A DNA stretch of 64,000 nt from Sphingomonadaceae bacterium (GCA_025359425.1 JANYGC010000099.1:1-64000), one strand, 5' to 3'; shown: positions 35,853 through 46,066, counted from the stretch's first letter. Program-made: numbers and translations. The notes: generated by a model not told the origin, from the letters alone.

Positions 35853-37114
35853 TTCACGGTTTCCTTCTTGCGATAGTGCGGGGCGAATGTCTTGGCCCGC
35901 TTGAGTTCGGGGAACAGCCCGGTCCAGATTGCGGTGATAACAATAGCCCCCGCGCCGCCCAGTGCAACCGCAGCGACCGGCCCCAGAAACGCGGCGGCCA
36001 GCCCCGATTGCATCTCGCCCAACTCGTTCGAGGCGGAAATGGCGAGGCCGGAAATCGAAGACACCCGGCCGCGCATCTCGTCGGGCGTGTTGAGCTGCAC
36101 CAGCGTGCTGCGGATGAACACCGAAATCGCATCGGCACCGCCGAGCAGGGCCAGAGTGCCGAGCGACAGTACGAAATTGGTCGACAAGCCGAACACCAGC
36201 GTGGCGAGCCCGTAGCCCGCAACCGCCCAGAGCATTTTGGCCCCGACATTGCGAGCGATCGGACGGAACCCAAGGTAGATCGCCACCAGCGAAGCACCCA
36301 GCGCTGGTGCCGCCCGCATCAGTCCCAGCCCTTCATCCCCGACATGCAGCACGTCATAGGCAAAGGCTGGCATCATTGCGGTCGCACCGCCGAGCAGCAC
36401 GGCGAACAGATCGAGCGAGACGCAGCCGAGCAGGAACCGGTCGCGCCAGACGAATTTGGCACCATCGCCCATCAGCTTGAGTGGCGGTTCCTTGGCCGCA
36501 GCCGGCGGAGCGCGGTGGCGGATCGCGAGCAATGCGCCGATGGCCAGCAGCAGGGTAGCGGCCGAGAACCAATACGGCAGTGCATGGTTGCGCGCGAGCA
36601 GGAACCCGCCCAGCGCAGGTCCCAGCACTGCGGCCGATTGCCAAGCGAGCGAGCTGATTGCGATGGCTTTGGGCAACAATTCCGCAGGAACCACATTGGG
36701 CACGATCGCGCTGAGCGACGGCCCGATAAAGACTCGCGCCGCCCCGTACAGCGCGGCCAAGGCAAACAGCAGCAGCAAGGTCAGGACACCACGCGCATTG
36801 GCGAGGGCCAAGGCAATAGCGATGAGCAGATCGACTGCCGTGGCGACGGCCGCGACATAGCGCCGGTCCATCCGGTCTGCGACAAGGCCTGCAAGCGGGG
36901 TCAGGATCAGGAACGGAATGAACTGGGTCAGGCCAAGCACCCCGAGCATGAACGAGGCCTGCTGCTCGTTCATGCCATAGGTCGTACGCGCGATCTGGTA
37001 GGTTTGCGCCCCGATCACCACCACCATCGCAGTGGTCGCCGCGACCGAAATGAACCGGGCCAGCCAGATCAGGCGGAAGTCGCGGACTTGCAGGGGATGG
37101 GTAGCGGCGCTCAC
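35849..37114 (-). CDS. MFS transporter, EntS-like
   Basis: This 421-residue protein has about twelve membrane helices. The start [20 protein letters not shown] and the loop between helices 2 and 3 ([15 protein letters not shown]) are typical of the EntS/MFS_3 group of exporters. The substrate is unknown; co-transcription with cysK may point to a thiol or amino-acid compound, but this is speculative. Confidence 0.88.
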   Translation of the reverse strand: MSAATHPLQVRDFRLIWLARFISVAATTAMVVVIGAQTYQIARTTYGMNEQQASFMLGVLGLTQFIPFLILTPLAGLVADRMDRRYVAAVATAVDLLIAIALALANARGVLTLLLLFALAALYGAARVFIGPSLSAIVPNVVPAELLPKAIAISSLAWQSAAVLGPALGGFLLARNHALPYWFSAATLLLAIGALLAIRHRAPPAAAKEPPLKLMGDGAKFVWRDRFLLGCVSLDLFAVLLGGATAMMPAFAYDVLHVGDEGLGLMRAAPALGASLVAIYLGFRPIARNVGAKMLWAVAGYGLATLVFGLSTNFVLSLGTLALLGGADAISVFIRSTLVQLNTPDEMRGRVSSISGLAISASNELGEMQSGLAAAFLGPVAAVALGGAGAIVITAIWTGLFPELKRAKTFAPHYRKKETVK

Positions 37115-37227
37115 CCCTCAGCCATGGCAGCGCGGGATGGGCTTGCCAAGACAGGTGTTGCTTGGGCGGGTTAAACGGCGGCTTTAGAGCAACCGTCGAA
37201 GCTGCTTAACGCAAACGACGCAAGCGC

Positions 37228-37566
37228 TTAGCGTGAGCGGCGGAGCCGCGGGTTAGGCTGGAGCGCATCGATCATCCGCATGAAATCCTCGAGACGGACA
37301 ATCCGCTCGAACTGGAACCCGGCGCGGCCCTCGGCCACCCAGATCAGGTGAGCTTCGATCCGGCCCAGTTCGGGCAAGCGGATTATAACGCGTTCGCCGC
37401 GGGTCAGATCAAGATCGCCCTCAACCATGAAGCCATGCGCCGAGACGTTGACCACATGCAGATGCACGTCACCAAGCCGGCGGTGCTCGCCGATAACCTT
37501 GTAGTCGACCGGATGCCGCGCCGCACGGCGCAGATCGGTAACCGATAGTTGAGCTCCTGCGCCCAT
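37228..37566 (-). CDS. PilZ-domain protein, putative c-di-GMP receptor
   Basis: This 112-residue single-domain protein has the PilZ pattern: RRAARHPVDY (RxxxR motif) and NVSAHGFMVEG (the (D/N)xSxxG motif), both needed for c-di-GMP binding. No output domain is attached, so it would act on a partner. It has 113 bases free upstream of the MFS gene and 92 bases free towards tyrS. Confidence 0.88.
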   Translation of the reverse strand: MGAGAQLSVTDLRRAARHPVDYKVIGEHRRLGDVHLHVVNVSAHGFMVEGDLDLTRGERVIIRLPELGRIEAHLIWVAEGRAGFQFERIVRLEDFMRMIDALQPNPRLRRSR

Positions 37567-37658
37567 GTTCCCGAATGCCTCCCGCTTTTCGAACGTATCG
37601 AGCAGGCAATTTGCACGGGAAAGACAAAGATTGCGTAAACTACGGCAAAATTTTGCCG

Positions 37659-38933
37659 TCAGGTCGGCCGAATTATGCCGTGTTTTTTCTTTCCGGCGGA
37701 CAAGCGCCGTTCGGTTCCGCCCCTGATATGCGCGGATTCGTCGGTTATCGAAGCGCCATCAAGCCGCGCACCGCCGCCGGCAATGAGGCGCTTGGCTTCA
37801 CCGCGGCTGGCGGCAAAACCCAATCCGACCAGCGCGTCGACTACGCTGATTCCGTCGGCTGGCATGGCAAGCACAGGGAGATTGCTTGGTGCAGCAGTTC
37901 CAATTGACGCCGCGAGCTCAAGCCCAGTAAGTGAAACAGTCACATCATTTTTGCGGAATGTGCTGTTGGCCGTCGCGTTTGCTTCCGCAGCCGCTTCACG
38001 GCTTCGGCAAATCGTAGTCACTTCATTGGCAAGCACGATCTTGGCGGCATTTATTTCGCTTCCGCCAAGGGCCTCAAGCCGGGCAATTTCGTCGAGCGGC
38101 AGATCGGTGAACAGCCGCAGGAACCGGCCCACGTCGCGGTCATCCGCGTTGCGCCAGTATTGCCAGAAATCGTAGGCGGGCAGGGCGTCGTCATTGAGCC
38201 ACACTGCCCCCGCCGCAGTCTTGCCCATCTTCGCGCCGTCGGCGGTGGTCAGCAGCGGCGTGGTCAGCCCGAAGACTTCCGTGCTTTCCATCCGCCGGGT
38301 GAGTTCGATCCCGTTGACGATATTGCCCCACTGGTCGGACCCGCCCATCTGCAGGCGGCAGCCATGATGCAGCGCCAGTTCGCGGAAATCGTAGGCTTGC
38401 AGGATCATGTAGTTGAATTCGAGGAAGGTCAGCGGCTGCTCGCGCTCGAGCCGCAGCTTGACCGAATCGAAGGTCAGCATGCGGTTGATCGTGAAATGCG
38501 GCCCGACATCGCGCAGCAATTCGACATAACCAAGCTGGCTGAGCCAGGCATCGTTATCGACCATCACCGCGTCGGTCGGGCCGTCGCCAAAGGTCAGATA
38601 GCGTTCGAACACCTGCCGGATCGAGGCAATGTTGGCCTGGATGCCATCGGAAGTGAGGAGTTTGCGACTCTCATCCTTGCCCGATGGATCGCCGACTTTG
38701 GTGGTCCCGCCGCCCATCAGCACGATCGGCTTGTGCCCGGCCTGCTGCAAGCGGCGCAGCAACATGATCTGAACCAGTGATCCCACATGCAGCGACGGCG
38801 CGGTGGCATCAAAGCCGATATAGCCGGGCACGACCTGCTTGCTCGCAAGCGCATCGAGCGCCGCCGCGTCGGTGGCTTGATGAATGTAGCCGCGTTCGTC
38901 GAGCAGGCGGAGCAGGGGTGAAGTGTATGTCAT
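37659..38933 (-). CDS. tyrS: Tyrosyl-tRNA synthetase
   Basis: ATG 38933 gives [22 protein letters not shown], the normal start, and 424 residues; the track start at 39020 overlaps the divergent gene. The class I HIGH-type site is [15 protein letters not shown], the KMSKS-type loop is [13 protein letters not shown], and a C-terminal S4 RNA-binding domain follows ([22 protein letters not shown]). It charges tRNA-Tyr. Confidence 0.97.
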   Translation of the reverse strand: MTYTSPLLRLLDERGYIHQATDAAALDALASKQVVPGYIGFDATAPSLHVGSLVQIMLLRRLQQAGHKPIVLMGGGTTKVGDPSGKDESRKLLTSDGIQANIASIRQVFERYLTFGDGPTDAVMVDNDAWLSQLGYVELLRDVGPHFTINRMLTFDSVKLRLEREQPLTFLEFNYMILQAYDFRELALHHGCRLQMGGSDQWGNIVNGIELTRRMESTEVFGLTTPLLTTADGAKMGKTAAGAVWLNDDALPAYDFWQYWRNADDRDVGRFLRLFTDLPLDEIARLEALGGSEINAAKIVLANEVTTICRSREAAAEANATANSTFRKNDVTVSLTGLELAASIGTAAPSNLPVLAMPADGISVVDALVGLGFAASRGEAKRLIAGGGARLDGASITDESAHIRGGTERRLSAGKKKHGIIRPT

Positions 38934-39014
38934 TGCGGGCGGGCCAATAGCAGGACAACGTCCCAAGCCCAAGTCCCGCTTGCCCGGCTCGCGCGCGGCG
39001 GGCATGAGGCGGCG

Positions 39015-39527
39015 ATGCATTCACTCGTTCTGCACCCCGATTGCCCGCCCGGCTCGATCACCGCGATCGAAGCTTTGATCGAACCGACTCCGACAGGCTG
39101 CCGCGCGGTGTTTGTCGTGCGCGGTGACATGGGCCAAGTTGCTTTGCCAGCGATCGATTCACCCGGCCGGTTCGACAATCTGTGGAAGTCGACCTGCTTC
39201 GAGATATTCTGGAGCCACGACGGCACCGCGTACCGCGAGTTCAACCTGTCACCATCGACACGCTGGGCTTGCTATGATTTCGATGCATTCCGCGTCGGCA
39301 TGCGCAATGCTCCGGCTGAAATCGAAATCACTGTGAGCGCCAGCCCCACCGAGCTGCGACTTGAGGCGCAGATCAGGTCCGACTTGCCGGTCCCAGCGAC
39401 AGTTGCGCTCAACGGTATCATCGAGGATCACGACGGTGTAAACCGATTTTGGGCGCTGGCTTTCCGCCGCGGAACACCTGAATTTCACGCTACCGAATGC
39501 CGCGCGCTGGCGCTCGAGGCGGGATGA
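39015..39527 (+). CDS. DOMON-like domain protein
   Basis: This 170-residue protein is predicted mostly beta, with [25 protein letters not shown] and a C-terminal [16 protein letters not shown] resembling DOMON-like (carbohydrate-binding-module-9 type) proteins of sphingomonads. No signal peptide is visible, so it appears cytoplasmic. Its stop overlaps the next ATG (ATGA). Function and ligand are unknown; DOMON-type folds bind sugars or haem. Confidence 0.75.
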   Translation: MHSLVLHPDCPPGSITAIEALIEPTPTGCRAVFVVRGDMGQVALPAIDSPGRFDNLWKSTCFEIFWSHDGTAYREFNLSPSTRWACYDFDAFRVGMRNAPAEIEITVSASPTELRLEAQIRSDLPVPATVALNGIIEDHDGVNRFWALAFRRGTPEFHATECRALALEAG

Positions 39528-40726
39528 GCGTCCAATTCGGCATCGATCGGCTGCTGGCCGACCCGGCCTTGCGCGCGCCTCTCGAAGGCAAGCGCGTGGC
39601 ATTGGTGGCGCACCCAGCCTCGGTCACCGCTGACCTGACCCATTCGCTTGACGCGTTGATTTCCGCCGGGGTCAACGTCTGCTCGGCATTCGGACCGCAG
39701 CACGGCCTCAAGGGCGACAAGCAGGACAATATGGTCGAGAGCCCTGACGAGCTCGATCCGCATTACAATATCCCGATTTTCAGTCTCTACGGCGAGGTGC
39801 GTCGGCCCAGTGGCCAGATGATGAGCACCGCCGACGTGTTCCTGTTCGACCTGCAGGACCTTGGCTGCCGGATCTACACCTTCGTCACCACGCTGCTCTA
39901 CTTGCTAGAGGCGGCGTCGGGATCCGGCAAAACGGTGTGGGTGCTTGATCGGCCCAATCCCGCAGGACGCCCGATCGAGGGCCTGAGCCTGCTACCGGGC
40001 CACGAAAGCTTTGTCGGCGCTGGGCCGATGCCGATGCGCCATGGGCTGACTCTGGGCGAAATGGGCCAGTGGTTCATCGAACACTTCAAGCTCGACGTGG
40101 ATTACCGGGTGATCGCGATGGAGGGCTGGGAGCCGGATGGCGCTGGCTTCGGCTGGCCGGAAAGCCGGATCTGGATCAACCCCAGTCCCAATGCAGCAAA
40201 CGTCAATATGGCGCGCGCCTATGCCGGGACGGTGATGCTTGAGGGCGCGAACCTGAGCGAAGGGCGCGGCACCACCCGTCCGCTCGAAGTACTGTTCGGG
40301 GCGCCCGATCTCGATGCCCGCGCGGTGCTGGGTGAGATGCGCAGGCTGGTGCCTGACTGGCTGGCGGGCGCGGCCTTGCGCGAATGCTGGTTCACCCCGA
40401 CGTTCCACAAGCACGCGGGCGCGCTGTGCAGCGGATTGATGATCCATGCCGAAGGCGCGTTATATGATCACCACGCGTTCCGCCCGTGGCGGATGCAGGC
40501 GTTGGCCTTCAAGGCAATCCGCAACCTGCATCCCGAATACGCGCTGTGGCGAGACTTTGCCTATGAGTACGAGTTTGATCGGCTGGCGATCGACGTGATC
40601 AATGGCGGCCCAGGCCTGCGCGAGTGGGTCGACAATGCAGCTGCGTTGCCGGGTGACCTTGAGGCCTTGACCGTGCCCGATGAAGAGGCCTGGCGCGAAA
40701 CAGTGCGGCCGCTGCTGCTGTACTGA
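39524..40726 (+). CDS. DUF1343 / NamZ-like exo-muramidase family protein
   Basis: ATG 39524 overlaps the preceding stop and gives 400 residues. The DUF1343 core is clear: VALVAHPASVT, FGPQHGLKGDKQDNM, FDLQDLGCRIYTFVTTL, VLDRPNPAGRPIEG, SEGRGTTRPLEVLFGAP and FTPTFHKHAGALCSG. The family founder NamZ of Bacillus releases N-acetylmuramic acid from peptidoglycan fragments and is secreted. Here there is no signal peptide, so the protein seems cytoplasmic. Peptidoglycan recycling is the inferred role. Confidence 0.88.
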   Translation: MSVQFGIDRLLADPALRAPLEGKRVALVAHPASVTADLTHSLDALISAGVNVCSAFGPQHGLKGDKQDNMVESPDELDPHYNIPIFSLYGEVRRPSGQMMSTADVFLFDLQDLGCRIYTFVTTLLYLLEAASGSGKTVWVLDRPNPAGRPIEGLSLLPGHESFVGAGPMPMRHGLTLGEMGQWFIEHFKLDVDYRVIAMEGWEPDGAGFGWPESRIWINPSPNAANVNMARAYAGTVMLEGANLSEGRGTTRPLEVLFGAPDLDARAVLGEMRRLVPDWLAGAALRECWFTPTFHKHAGALCSGLMIHAEGALYDHHAFRPWRMQALAFKAIRNLHPEYALWRDFAYEYEFDRLAIDVINGGPGLREWVDNAAALPGDLEALTVPDEEAWRETVRPLLLY

Positions 40727-40728
40727 CC

Positions 40729-41745
40729 ATGGCAATCGATCGCCCCGATCCGTTGTTCAGCGAGACTGAAGCCGACCGCCGGATTACTGGCGACCGGGGC
40801 GATATCCTCGCCACCCTGGCCAAGGCCGACCACCGGATGCTGGCGTGCGACTACCGTGCTGCCTCGGCGTTTTATGGCGCTGTCGGACGGCTTGCAGGGT
40901 CGGGCAGACCAATCGAGCGGAGCGAACTGCTTCGCGCCCGCGATGCCGCGCTGTGGCTCGATCAGCGCTTTGGCAACGTATTGCGCGAAGGGCTGGCGGC
41001 AGCAGGATTGGACCCGGCGCAGCGTCATCCTCGCTTTCAGAAGTCGCTCGAAATCATGATGGGGCAGCGCCAGCGCGACCCGGTGTTCACCCGCTTTCCA
41101 CAAATGCCGCAAAGCTATTTCTATCCCGATTTGCCGCAGGTCGAATTTGCTGACCACGCCGCCGACCAGTGGCGCGAGGCGGTCGAGCGTCAGACCGCGA
41201 CGATCCTGGCCGAAGCGCAGGTCCTGCTGACCGATCCGGCAAGCTTCCTGCCCTATGTCCAGCAGACCAGCGAACGCCCGCAAGGCGATGTGCATGGGCT
41301 GCTCGGCAATGCCGATTGGAGTACGTGCTATCTGACCGATCGCGGGCAACCGATCAGCGAACGAGTGGCGCTGGCCCCGGTCAGCTTCGAAACGCTCGAC
41401 CAAGACGCGCCGCTGTGCCGGATCGGAACGCGCGCGCCATCGATCATGTTCTCGCTGTTGCGCGCTCAGTCGAAAATCCCGCCACACACCGGGATGATCA
41501 ACACCCGGTTGGTGTGCCACCTTCCGCTGATCGTCCCGCCCAGGTGTGGTTTCCGGGTCGGCGGAACCACGCGCGAATGGCAAGTTGGCGAACTGATGGT
41601 GTTCGATGACAGCGTCGAACACGAAGCGTGGAATGACGGCGATGAGGACCGGCTGGTGCTGATCTTCGACGTCTGGCGCCCGGAACTGTCCGCAGACGAA
41701 CGCGCGCAAGTCACCGCGCTGTTTGCCGTGGTCGACGCCTACTGA
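40729..41745 (+). CDS. Aspartyl/asparaginyl beta-hydroxylase-like dioxygenase
   Basis: This 338-residue protein has a helical N-terminal half and a C-terminal double-stranded beta-helix domain of the AspH type. Likely Fe(II) histidines sit in IPPHTGMINTRLVCHLPL and VFDDSVEHEAWN, with the 2-oxoglutarate arginine in DEDRLVLIFDVWRPE or nearby. It begins 2 bases after the NamZ-like gene. It would hydroxylate a protein or small molecule; the target is unknown. Confidence 0.85.
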   Translation: MAIDRPDPLFSETEADRRITGDRGDILATLAKADHRMLACDYRAASAFYGAVGRLAGSGRPIERSELLRARDAALWLDQRFGNVLREGLAAAGLDPAQRHPRFQKSLEIMMGQRQRDPVFTRFPQMPQSYFYPDLPQVEFADHAADQWREAVERQTATILAEAQVLLTDPASFLPYVQQTSERPQGDVHGLLGNADWSTCYLTDRGQPISERVALAPVSFETLDQDAPLCRIGTRAPSIMFSLLRAQSKIPPHTGMINTRLVCHLPLIVPPRCGFRVGGTTREWQVGELMVFDDSVEHEAWNDGDEDRLVLIFDVWRPELSADERAQVTALFAVVDAY

Positions 41746-41868
41746 TCAGCTGTGGTTGGCGATCAGCGCGACCAAGGCCAGCGAGCTTGACGAACTTGCC
41801 CGCACAGACGAAGCTGCCTGGCTGGAACAAAGGCGAGTGTTTCTCGACTATTAGGACGAGGTAGAACG

Positions 41869-43152
41869 ATGGGTGCAGCGAGTGATGCGATTGGACGAAA
41901 TGGCTCGACCCGGGTCATGCTCTGGGTGCTGCTGGTCGTCTACATCTTCAACTTCATCGACCGCCAGATCGTCAATATCCTGGCCGAGCCGATCAGCCGC
42001 GAACTCGGTCTCAGCGATACCCAGATCGGGCTGATGACCGGGATCGCCTTCGCGCTGTTCTACACCGTGCTGGGTTTGCCGATCGCTCGCTACGCTGACA
42101 AGGTCACGACCCATCGCGGCAAGCTGATCGCTGCCGCGCTGGTGATCTGGTCTGCGATGACGGCGGTCTGCGGACTGGCGCAGAACTTCGTGCAATTGCT
42201 GCTCGCGCGGATGGGGGTAGGCATTGGCGAAGCAGGGTGCACCCCTGCTGCCCATTCGCTGATTGCCGACCGCGTCCCGGCCGAGCGGCGCGCGTCTGCG
42301 CTCGCCTTTTATGCATTGGGCATTCCGGTTGGATCATTGCTCGGGTTGATGGTCGGGGGCCTGCTGGCCGACACGCTGGGGTGGCGCATGGCCTTCATGG
42401 TGGTCGGACTGCCGGGGATTGCGCTCGCCGTCGTGGTGTTACTGGTTCTGAAGGATGGCAATCGCCAGCTGCAAACCGCCGCAAAGCCGGGCGCTGCGCC
42501 CGATACGCTGTGGCAATCGCTGACCGCCGTGATGCGCTCGCGCGCCTATGTGCTGCTGCTGGTTGCAGGATCGTCGGCTTCGTTCCTGAGCTATGGCAAA
42601 GGCACCTGGACGACGATTTTCTTTCAGCGCAGCCACGGCCTCAGCCCCGGCGAAGTAGGCTTCTATTTTGGCCTGTGGGGCGGCCTTGCCGGGGTCGCGG
42701 GCACCCTGCTTGGCGGATGGCTCGCGGACCGCTTTGGCAAGACCAACCGCCAGCACGTGATGACCGCGCCGGCCATCGGCATGGTGATTGCTGCCCCGCT
42801 GGCGTTCAGCGCCTATTTCGCGACCGATTGGCGGCTGTCACTGTTGATGCTGATGATCCCGACGGCACTCAATTCGCTCTACTACGGCCCGACCTACTCG
42901 AGCGTTCAAGGCCTGGTGCCACTTCGCACCCGGGCGATCGCGAGCGCTGTGCTGCTGTTTTGCCAGAATCTGATCGGTCTTGGCCTTGGGCCGCTGTTTT
43001 TCGGCATGGTTTCGGATTTCCTCAAGCCCGAATATGGCGATAACTCGGTGCGCTATGTGCTTTTCGGGGCGGCCTGGCTGGGGTTGATCCCGGCATTTTT
43101 CTTCTGGCGGACGAGCCTGCGGCTCAACGCCGAGCTCGACCGTCACACGTAG
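41869..43152 (+). CDS. Spinster-family MFS transporter
   Basis: This 427-residue twelve-helix protein begins with VLLVVYIFNFIDRQIVNILA, the spinster signature, followed by the helix 2-3 loop PIARYADKVTTHRGK. The substrate is not predictable. It follows the NamZ/hydroxylase genes after 123 bases and converges with the amj gene, overlapping it by 10 bases. Uptake or export of a product of the upstream enzymes is possible but only inferred from position. Confidence 0.9.
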   Translation: MGAASDAIGRNGSTRVMLWVLLVVYIFNFIDRQIVNILAEPISRELGLSDTQIGLMTGIAFALFYTVLGLPIARYADKVTTHRGKLIAAALVIWSAMTAVCGLAQNFVQLLLARMGVGIGEAGCTPAAHSLIADRVPAERRASALAFYALGIPVGSLLGLMVGGLLADTLGWRMAFMVVGLPGIALAVVVLLVLKDGNRQLQTAAKPGAAPDTLWQSLTAVMRSRAYVLLLVAGSSASFLSYGKGTWTTIFFQRSHGLSPGEVGFYFGLWGGLAGVAGTLLGGWLADRFGKTNRQHVMTAPAIGMVIAAPLAFSAYFATDWRLSLLMLMIPTALNSLYYGPTYSSVQGLVPLRTRAIASAVLLFCQNLIGLGLGPLFFGMVSDFLKPEYGDNSVRYVLFGAAWLGLIPAFFFWRTSLRLNAELDRHT

Positions 43153-43946
43153 TTGGCGATCAGCGCGACCAGCCTTGCGGCAGGCAGGAACAGCGCCTGC
43201 GCGAGGATCGTACCGACCAGGCGGCTCAGGCTGATCCAGATGATCGTGCGGCGGAACACTGCTTCGCTCACCCGTCCGTCGATCACGTCGTCGGTCATCA
43301 CCGACAGCTGCGGGTCGATCAGCGCGAACAGCAGAATCGTCGCGAACCCATTGATCACCGCTGAGAGCTGCGATGCCGTGACGCGGAATTCGGGATTGAG
43401 GTAGCCCGCATAAAGCGAGGCCAGCACCCCAACCACGATCAGCGCCTGCGCCAGGCAATTGGCCAGCAGCACGCCCCAACCGACCCCGCGATCGAGCATC
43501 AAGCCCTTCAGATGCGTCATGCTGGGCGGCTGGATCGCTTCGTGCACGGTGCGCAAGCCGGTCGGGGTGGCGGTGCGCAGGATCATTTTTGCGGTCGAGC
43601 GGTGCCGCTGGAAGTACCCGATCGCCCGGGTGAACAGCCGCTGCCCCGTTGGTATCAGCACAATCCCGACCGCCACCGCAAGGCTGGCTGACAGCAGCAC
43701 CAACTGGAAATCGGCGTACAGCGCGTCACCTCCGCCGCTGGCGATGCGGGTTTCGATCCGCTTGGCAAGGAACGGCCCGAGGAACGAATTGGAGGTGCGG
43801 CTGACCAGCACGAGGATGTTGAACAGCGCGAAACTCATCGCGATCCGCCGGGTCCGCACCCCGGCAATGCGCGCGGCATAGGCGAGCGTGCCAATCAGGC
43901 TGATCCCGGCGGTCAGCAGGCAGATGATCAGTAATTGTCCGTCCAT
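43143..43946 (-). CDS. amj: Amj-family alternate lipid II flippase
   Basis: This 267-residue membrane protein has about six helices and matches the Amj/YdaH family (DUF2837) in length and in its N-terminus: LIICLLTAGISLIGTLAYAA, RIAGVRTRRIAMSFALFN and ILVLVSRTSNSFLGPFLAKR. Bacillus Amj flips lipid II when MurJ is absent or inhibited. Assignment is from remembered family motifs. Finding it in an alphaproteobacterium is notable. The gene stands alone on its strand. Confidence 0.85.
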   Translation of the reverse strand: MDGQLLIICLLTAGISLIGTLAYAARIAGVRTRRIAMSFALFNILVLVSRTSNSFLGPFLAKRIETRIASGGGDALYADFQLVLLSASLAVAVGIVLIPTGQRLFTRAIGYFQRHRSTAKMILRTATPTGLRTVHEAIQPPSMTHLKGLMLDRGVGWGVLLANCLAQALIVVGVLASLYAGYLNPEFRVTASQLSAVINGFATILLFALIDPQLSVMTDDVIDGRVSEAVFRRTIIWISLSRLVGTILAQALFLPAARLVALIANYV

Positions 43947-44018
43947 GCTGCGGCCCTAGCGCTGCCAGCGCGGCCGAGCCAGAGCCAGGGGACCGACTTC
44001 AACAATCCTGTTTCGCCA

Positions 44019-45200
44019 TCAGTGCTTCTTGCGGGTCAGCTCGCGCATCGCATCGTCAAGCCCGCCAAGCGTGAGCGGGAACATCGATCCGCCAACCAGC
44101 TCCTTGATCATCTTGGTCGATTGCGAATAGTTCCACTGCTTTTCGGGCACCGGGTTGATCCACACCGTTGCTGGGTAAACGTGGGCGACGCGGCGCAGCC
44201 ACTCGGTCCCGGGTTCCTCGTTGAAATGCTCGACCGAGCCGCCGGGATGCGTGATCTCGTACGGGCTCATCGCCGCATCGCCGACGAACACTGCCTTGTA
44301 ATCGTGGCCGTATTTGTGGAGGATGTCCCACGTCTGGGTCCGGTCCGACCAGCGCCGCTTGTTGTCCTTCCACACGCCTTCGTACAGGCAGTTGTGGAAA
44401 TAGAAGAATTGCAGGTTCTTGAATTCGGTGGTGGCGGCGCTGAACAGCTCTTCGACCAGCTTGATGAACGGGTCCATCGATCCGCCAACGTCAAGAAACA
44501 GCAGCAGTTTGACCGCATTGTGCCGCTCGGGCCGCATGTGAATATCGAGCCAGCCCTGCCGCGCGGTGCCTTCGATCGTCGCGTCGAGATCCAGCTCGTC
44601 GGCGCTGCCTTCGCGCGCAAAGCGGCGCAGGCGGCGCAGCGCGATTTTAATGTTGCGGGTGCCGAGCTCGCGGGTGTTGTCGAGGTTCTGGAACTCGCGC
44701 TTTTCCCAGACCTTGAGCGCGCGCTTGTGCTGGCTTTCGCCGCCGATCCGTACGCCTTCGGGATTGTAACCATCGTTGCCGTAGGGTGAGGTGCCGCCGG
44801 TGCCCACCCATTTGCTCCCGCCCTCGTGGCGCTTTTGCTGTTCCTCGAGCCGCTTTTTGAGCGTCTCCATGATCTCGTCCCACGACCCGAGCGACTTGAT
44901 CGCCTCCATTTCCTCGGGGGTGAGGAACTTCTCGGCGACCGCTTTGAGCCATTCCTCGGGGATATCGACCGGGTTCTGACCGTAATTGGTCAACAGCCCT
45001 TTGAAGACCTTGTTGAACACCTGATCGAACCGGTCGAGCAGGCCCTCGTCCTTCACGAAGATGGCCCGGCTGAGGTAATAGAACGCCTCGGGGGTCTGCT
45101 CGATCACGTCCTTGTCGAGCGCTTCCAGCAGCACCAGGTGCTCCTTGAAGCTGGCCCCGATCCCGGCGCTGCGCAATTCATCGACGAAGTTGAAGAACAT
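44019..45200 (-). CDS. VWA-domain protein (CoxE-like), MoxR partner
   Basis: ATG 45200 (MFFNFVDELRSAG) gives 393 residues; the track start at 45551 intrudes into the moxR-like gene. The N-terminal 150 residues are helical (FLTPEEMEAIKSLGSWDEIM). A von Willebrand A domain follows with a MIDAS motif DVGGSMDPF, in which the first serine of DxSxS is glycine, and DAAMSPYEI later. Such proteins act with MoxR ATPases as chaperones for metal or cofactor insertion. It lies 20 bases after the ATPase gene. Confidence 0.88.
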   Translation of the reverse strand: MFFNFVDELRSAGIGASFKEHLVLLEALDKDVIEQTPEAFYYLSRAIFVKDEGLLDRFDQVFNKVFKGLLTNYGQNPVDIPEEWLKAVAEKFLTPEEMEAIKSLGSWDEIMETLKKRLEEQQKRHEGGSKWVGTGGTSPYGNDGYNPEGVRIGGESQHKRALKVWEKREFQNLDNTRELGTRNIKIALRRLRRFAREGSADELDLDATIEGTARQGWLDIHMRPERHNAVKLLLFLDVGGSMDPFIKLVEELFSAATTEFKNLQFFYFHNCLYEGVWKDNKRRWSDRTQTWDILHKYGHDYKAVFVGDAAMSPYEITHPGGSVEHFNEEPGTEWLRRVAHVYPATVWINPVPEKQWNYSQSTKMIKELVGGSMFPLTLGGLDDAMRELTRKKH

Positions 45201-45220
45201 CGGCTGCTTCCGGGTCCGGC

Positions 45221-46066
45221 CTAGTTCTGCCGCCGCGCCATGAAGGCGAGCTTTTCGAACAGCATCACGTCCTGCTCGTTTTTGAGCAAGGCACCGTGGA
45301 GCGGCGGGATCGCCTTGGTCGGGTCTTTGGCCTGCAGCACGTCGAGCGGCATGTCTTCGTTGAGCAGCAGTTTGAGCCAGTCGAGCAGTTCGCTGGTGCT
45401 GGGCTTTTTCTTGAGCCCGGGCACGTCGCGCACTTCGTAGAAGATATCCATCGCCTTGCTCACCAGTGTTTTCTGGATGCCGGGGTAGTGGACGTCGATG
45501 ATCGCCTGCATCGTCTCGCGGTCGGGGAACTTGATGTAGTGGAAGAAGCACCGGCGCAGGAACGCGTCGGGCAGTTCCTTCTCGTTGTTCGAGGTGATGA
45601 TGATGATCGGCCGCTCTTTGGCGGTGATCGTTTCATGCGTTTCGTAAACGTCGAAGCTCATCCGGTCGAGCTCCTGAAGAAGATCGTTCGGGAATTCGAT
45701 GTCGGCCTTGTCGATCTCGTCGATCAGCAGGACGGGTAGCTTGGGCGAAGTGAACGCCTCCCACAATTTGCCCTTCTTGATGTAGTTCGAGATGTCATGA
45801 ACCCGCTCGTCGCCGAGCTGGCCGTCGCGCAGCCGGGCAACCGCATCGTATTCGTAAAGCCCTTGGTGCGCCTTGGTCGTGCTCTTGACGTGCCATTCGA
45901 TCAGCGGCGCACCCAGCGCCTTGGCGATCTCGTGCGCCAGCACGGTCTTGCCGGTGCCGGGCTCGCCCTTGACCAGCAAAGGCCGGCGCAGCAACACCGC
46001 AGCGTTGACCGCAACTTTCAGATCTTCGGTGGCGACGTAGTCTTCAGTGCCTTCAAACCGGGCCAT
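45221..46066 (-). CDS. MoxR-family AAA+ ATPase
   Basis: This 281-residue AAA+ protein has Walker A GEPGTGKTVLAHEIA, Walker B PVLLIDEIDKADIEF, sensor 1 IIITSNNEKELPDAFLRRC and an arginine finger within that segment. It pairs with the downstream VWA gene in the common MoxR-VWA arrangement. The client protein is not encoded nearby, so the pathway is open. Confidence 0.93.
   Translation of the reverse strand: MARFEGTEDYVATEDLKVAVNAAVLLRRPLLVKGEPGTGKTVLAHEIAKALGAPLIEWHVKSTTKAHQGLYEYDAVARLRDGQLGDERVHDISNYIKKGKLWEAFTSPKLPVLLIDEIDKADIEFPNDLLQELDRMSFDVYETHETITAKERPIIIITSNNEKELPDAFLRRCFFHYIKFPDRETMQAIIDVHYPGIQKTLVSKAMDIFYEVRDVPGLKKKPSTSELLDWLKLLLNEDMPLDVLQAKDPTKAIPPLHGALLKNEQDVMLFEKLAFMARRQN

Noticed and set aside
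35876-37174. 432-residue plus-strand ORF
   Set aside because: It is the antisense frame of the MFS gene, with no membrane helices or motifs.
41746-41854. Possible short peptide (AISATKASELDELARTDEAA) between the hydroxylase and MFS genes
   Set aside because: The frame has only a TTG start with no ribosome binding site and no recognised homologue; it may be a remnant but cannot be supported.
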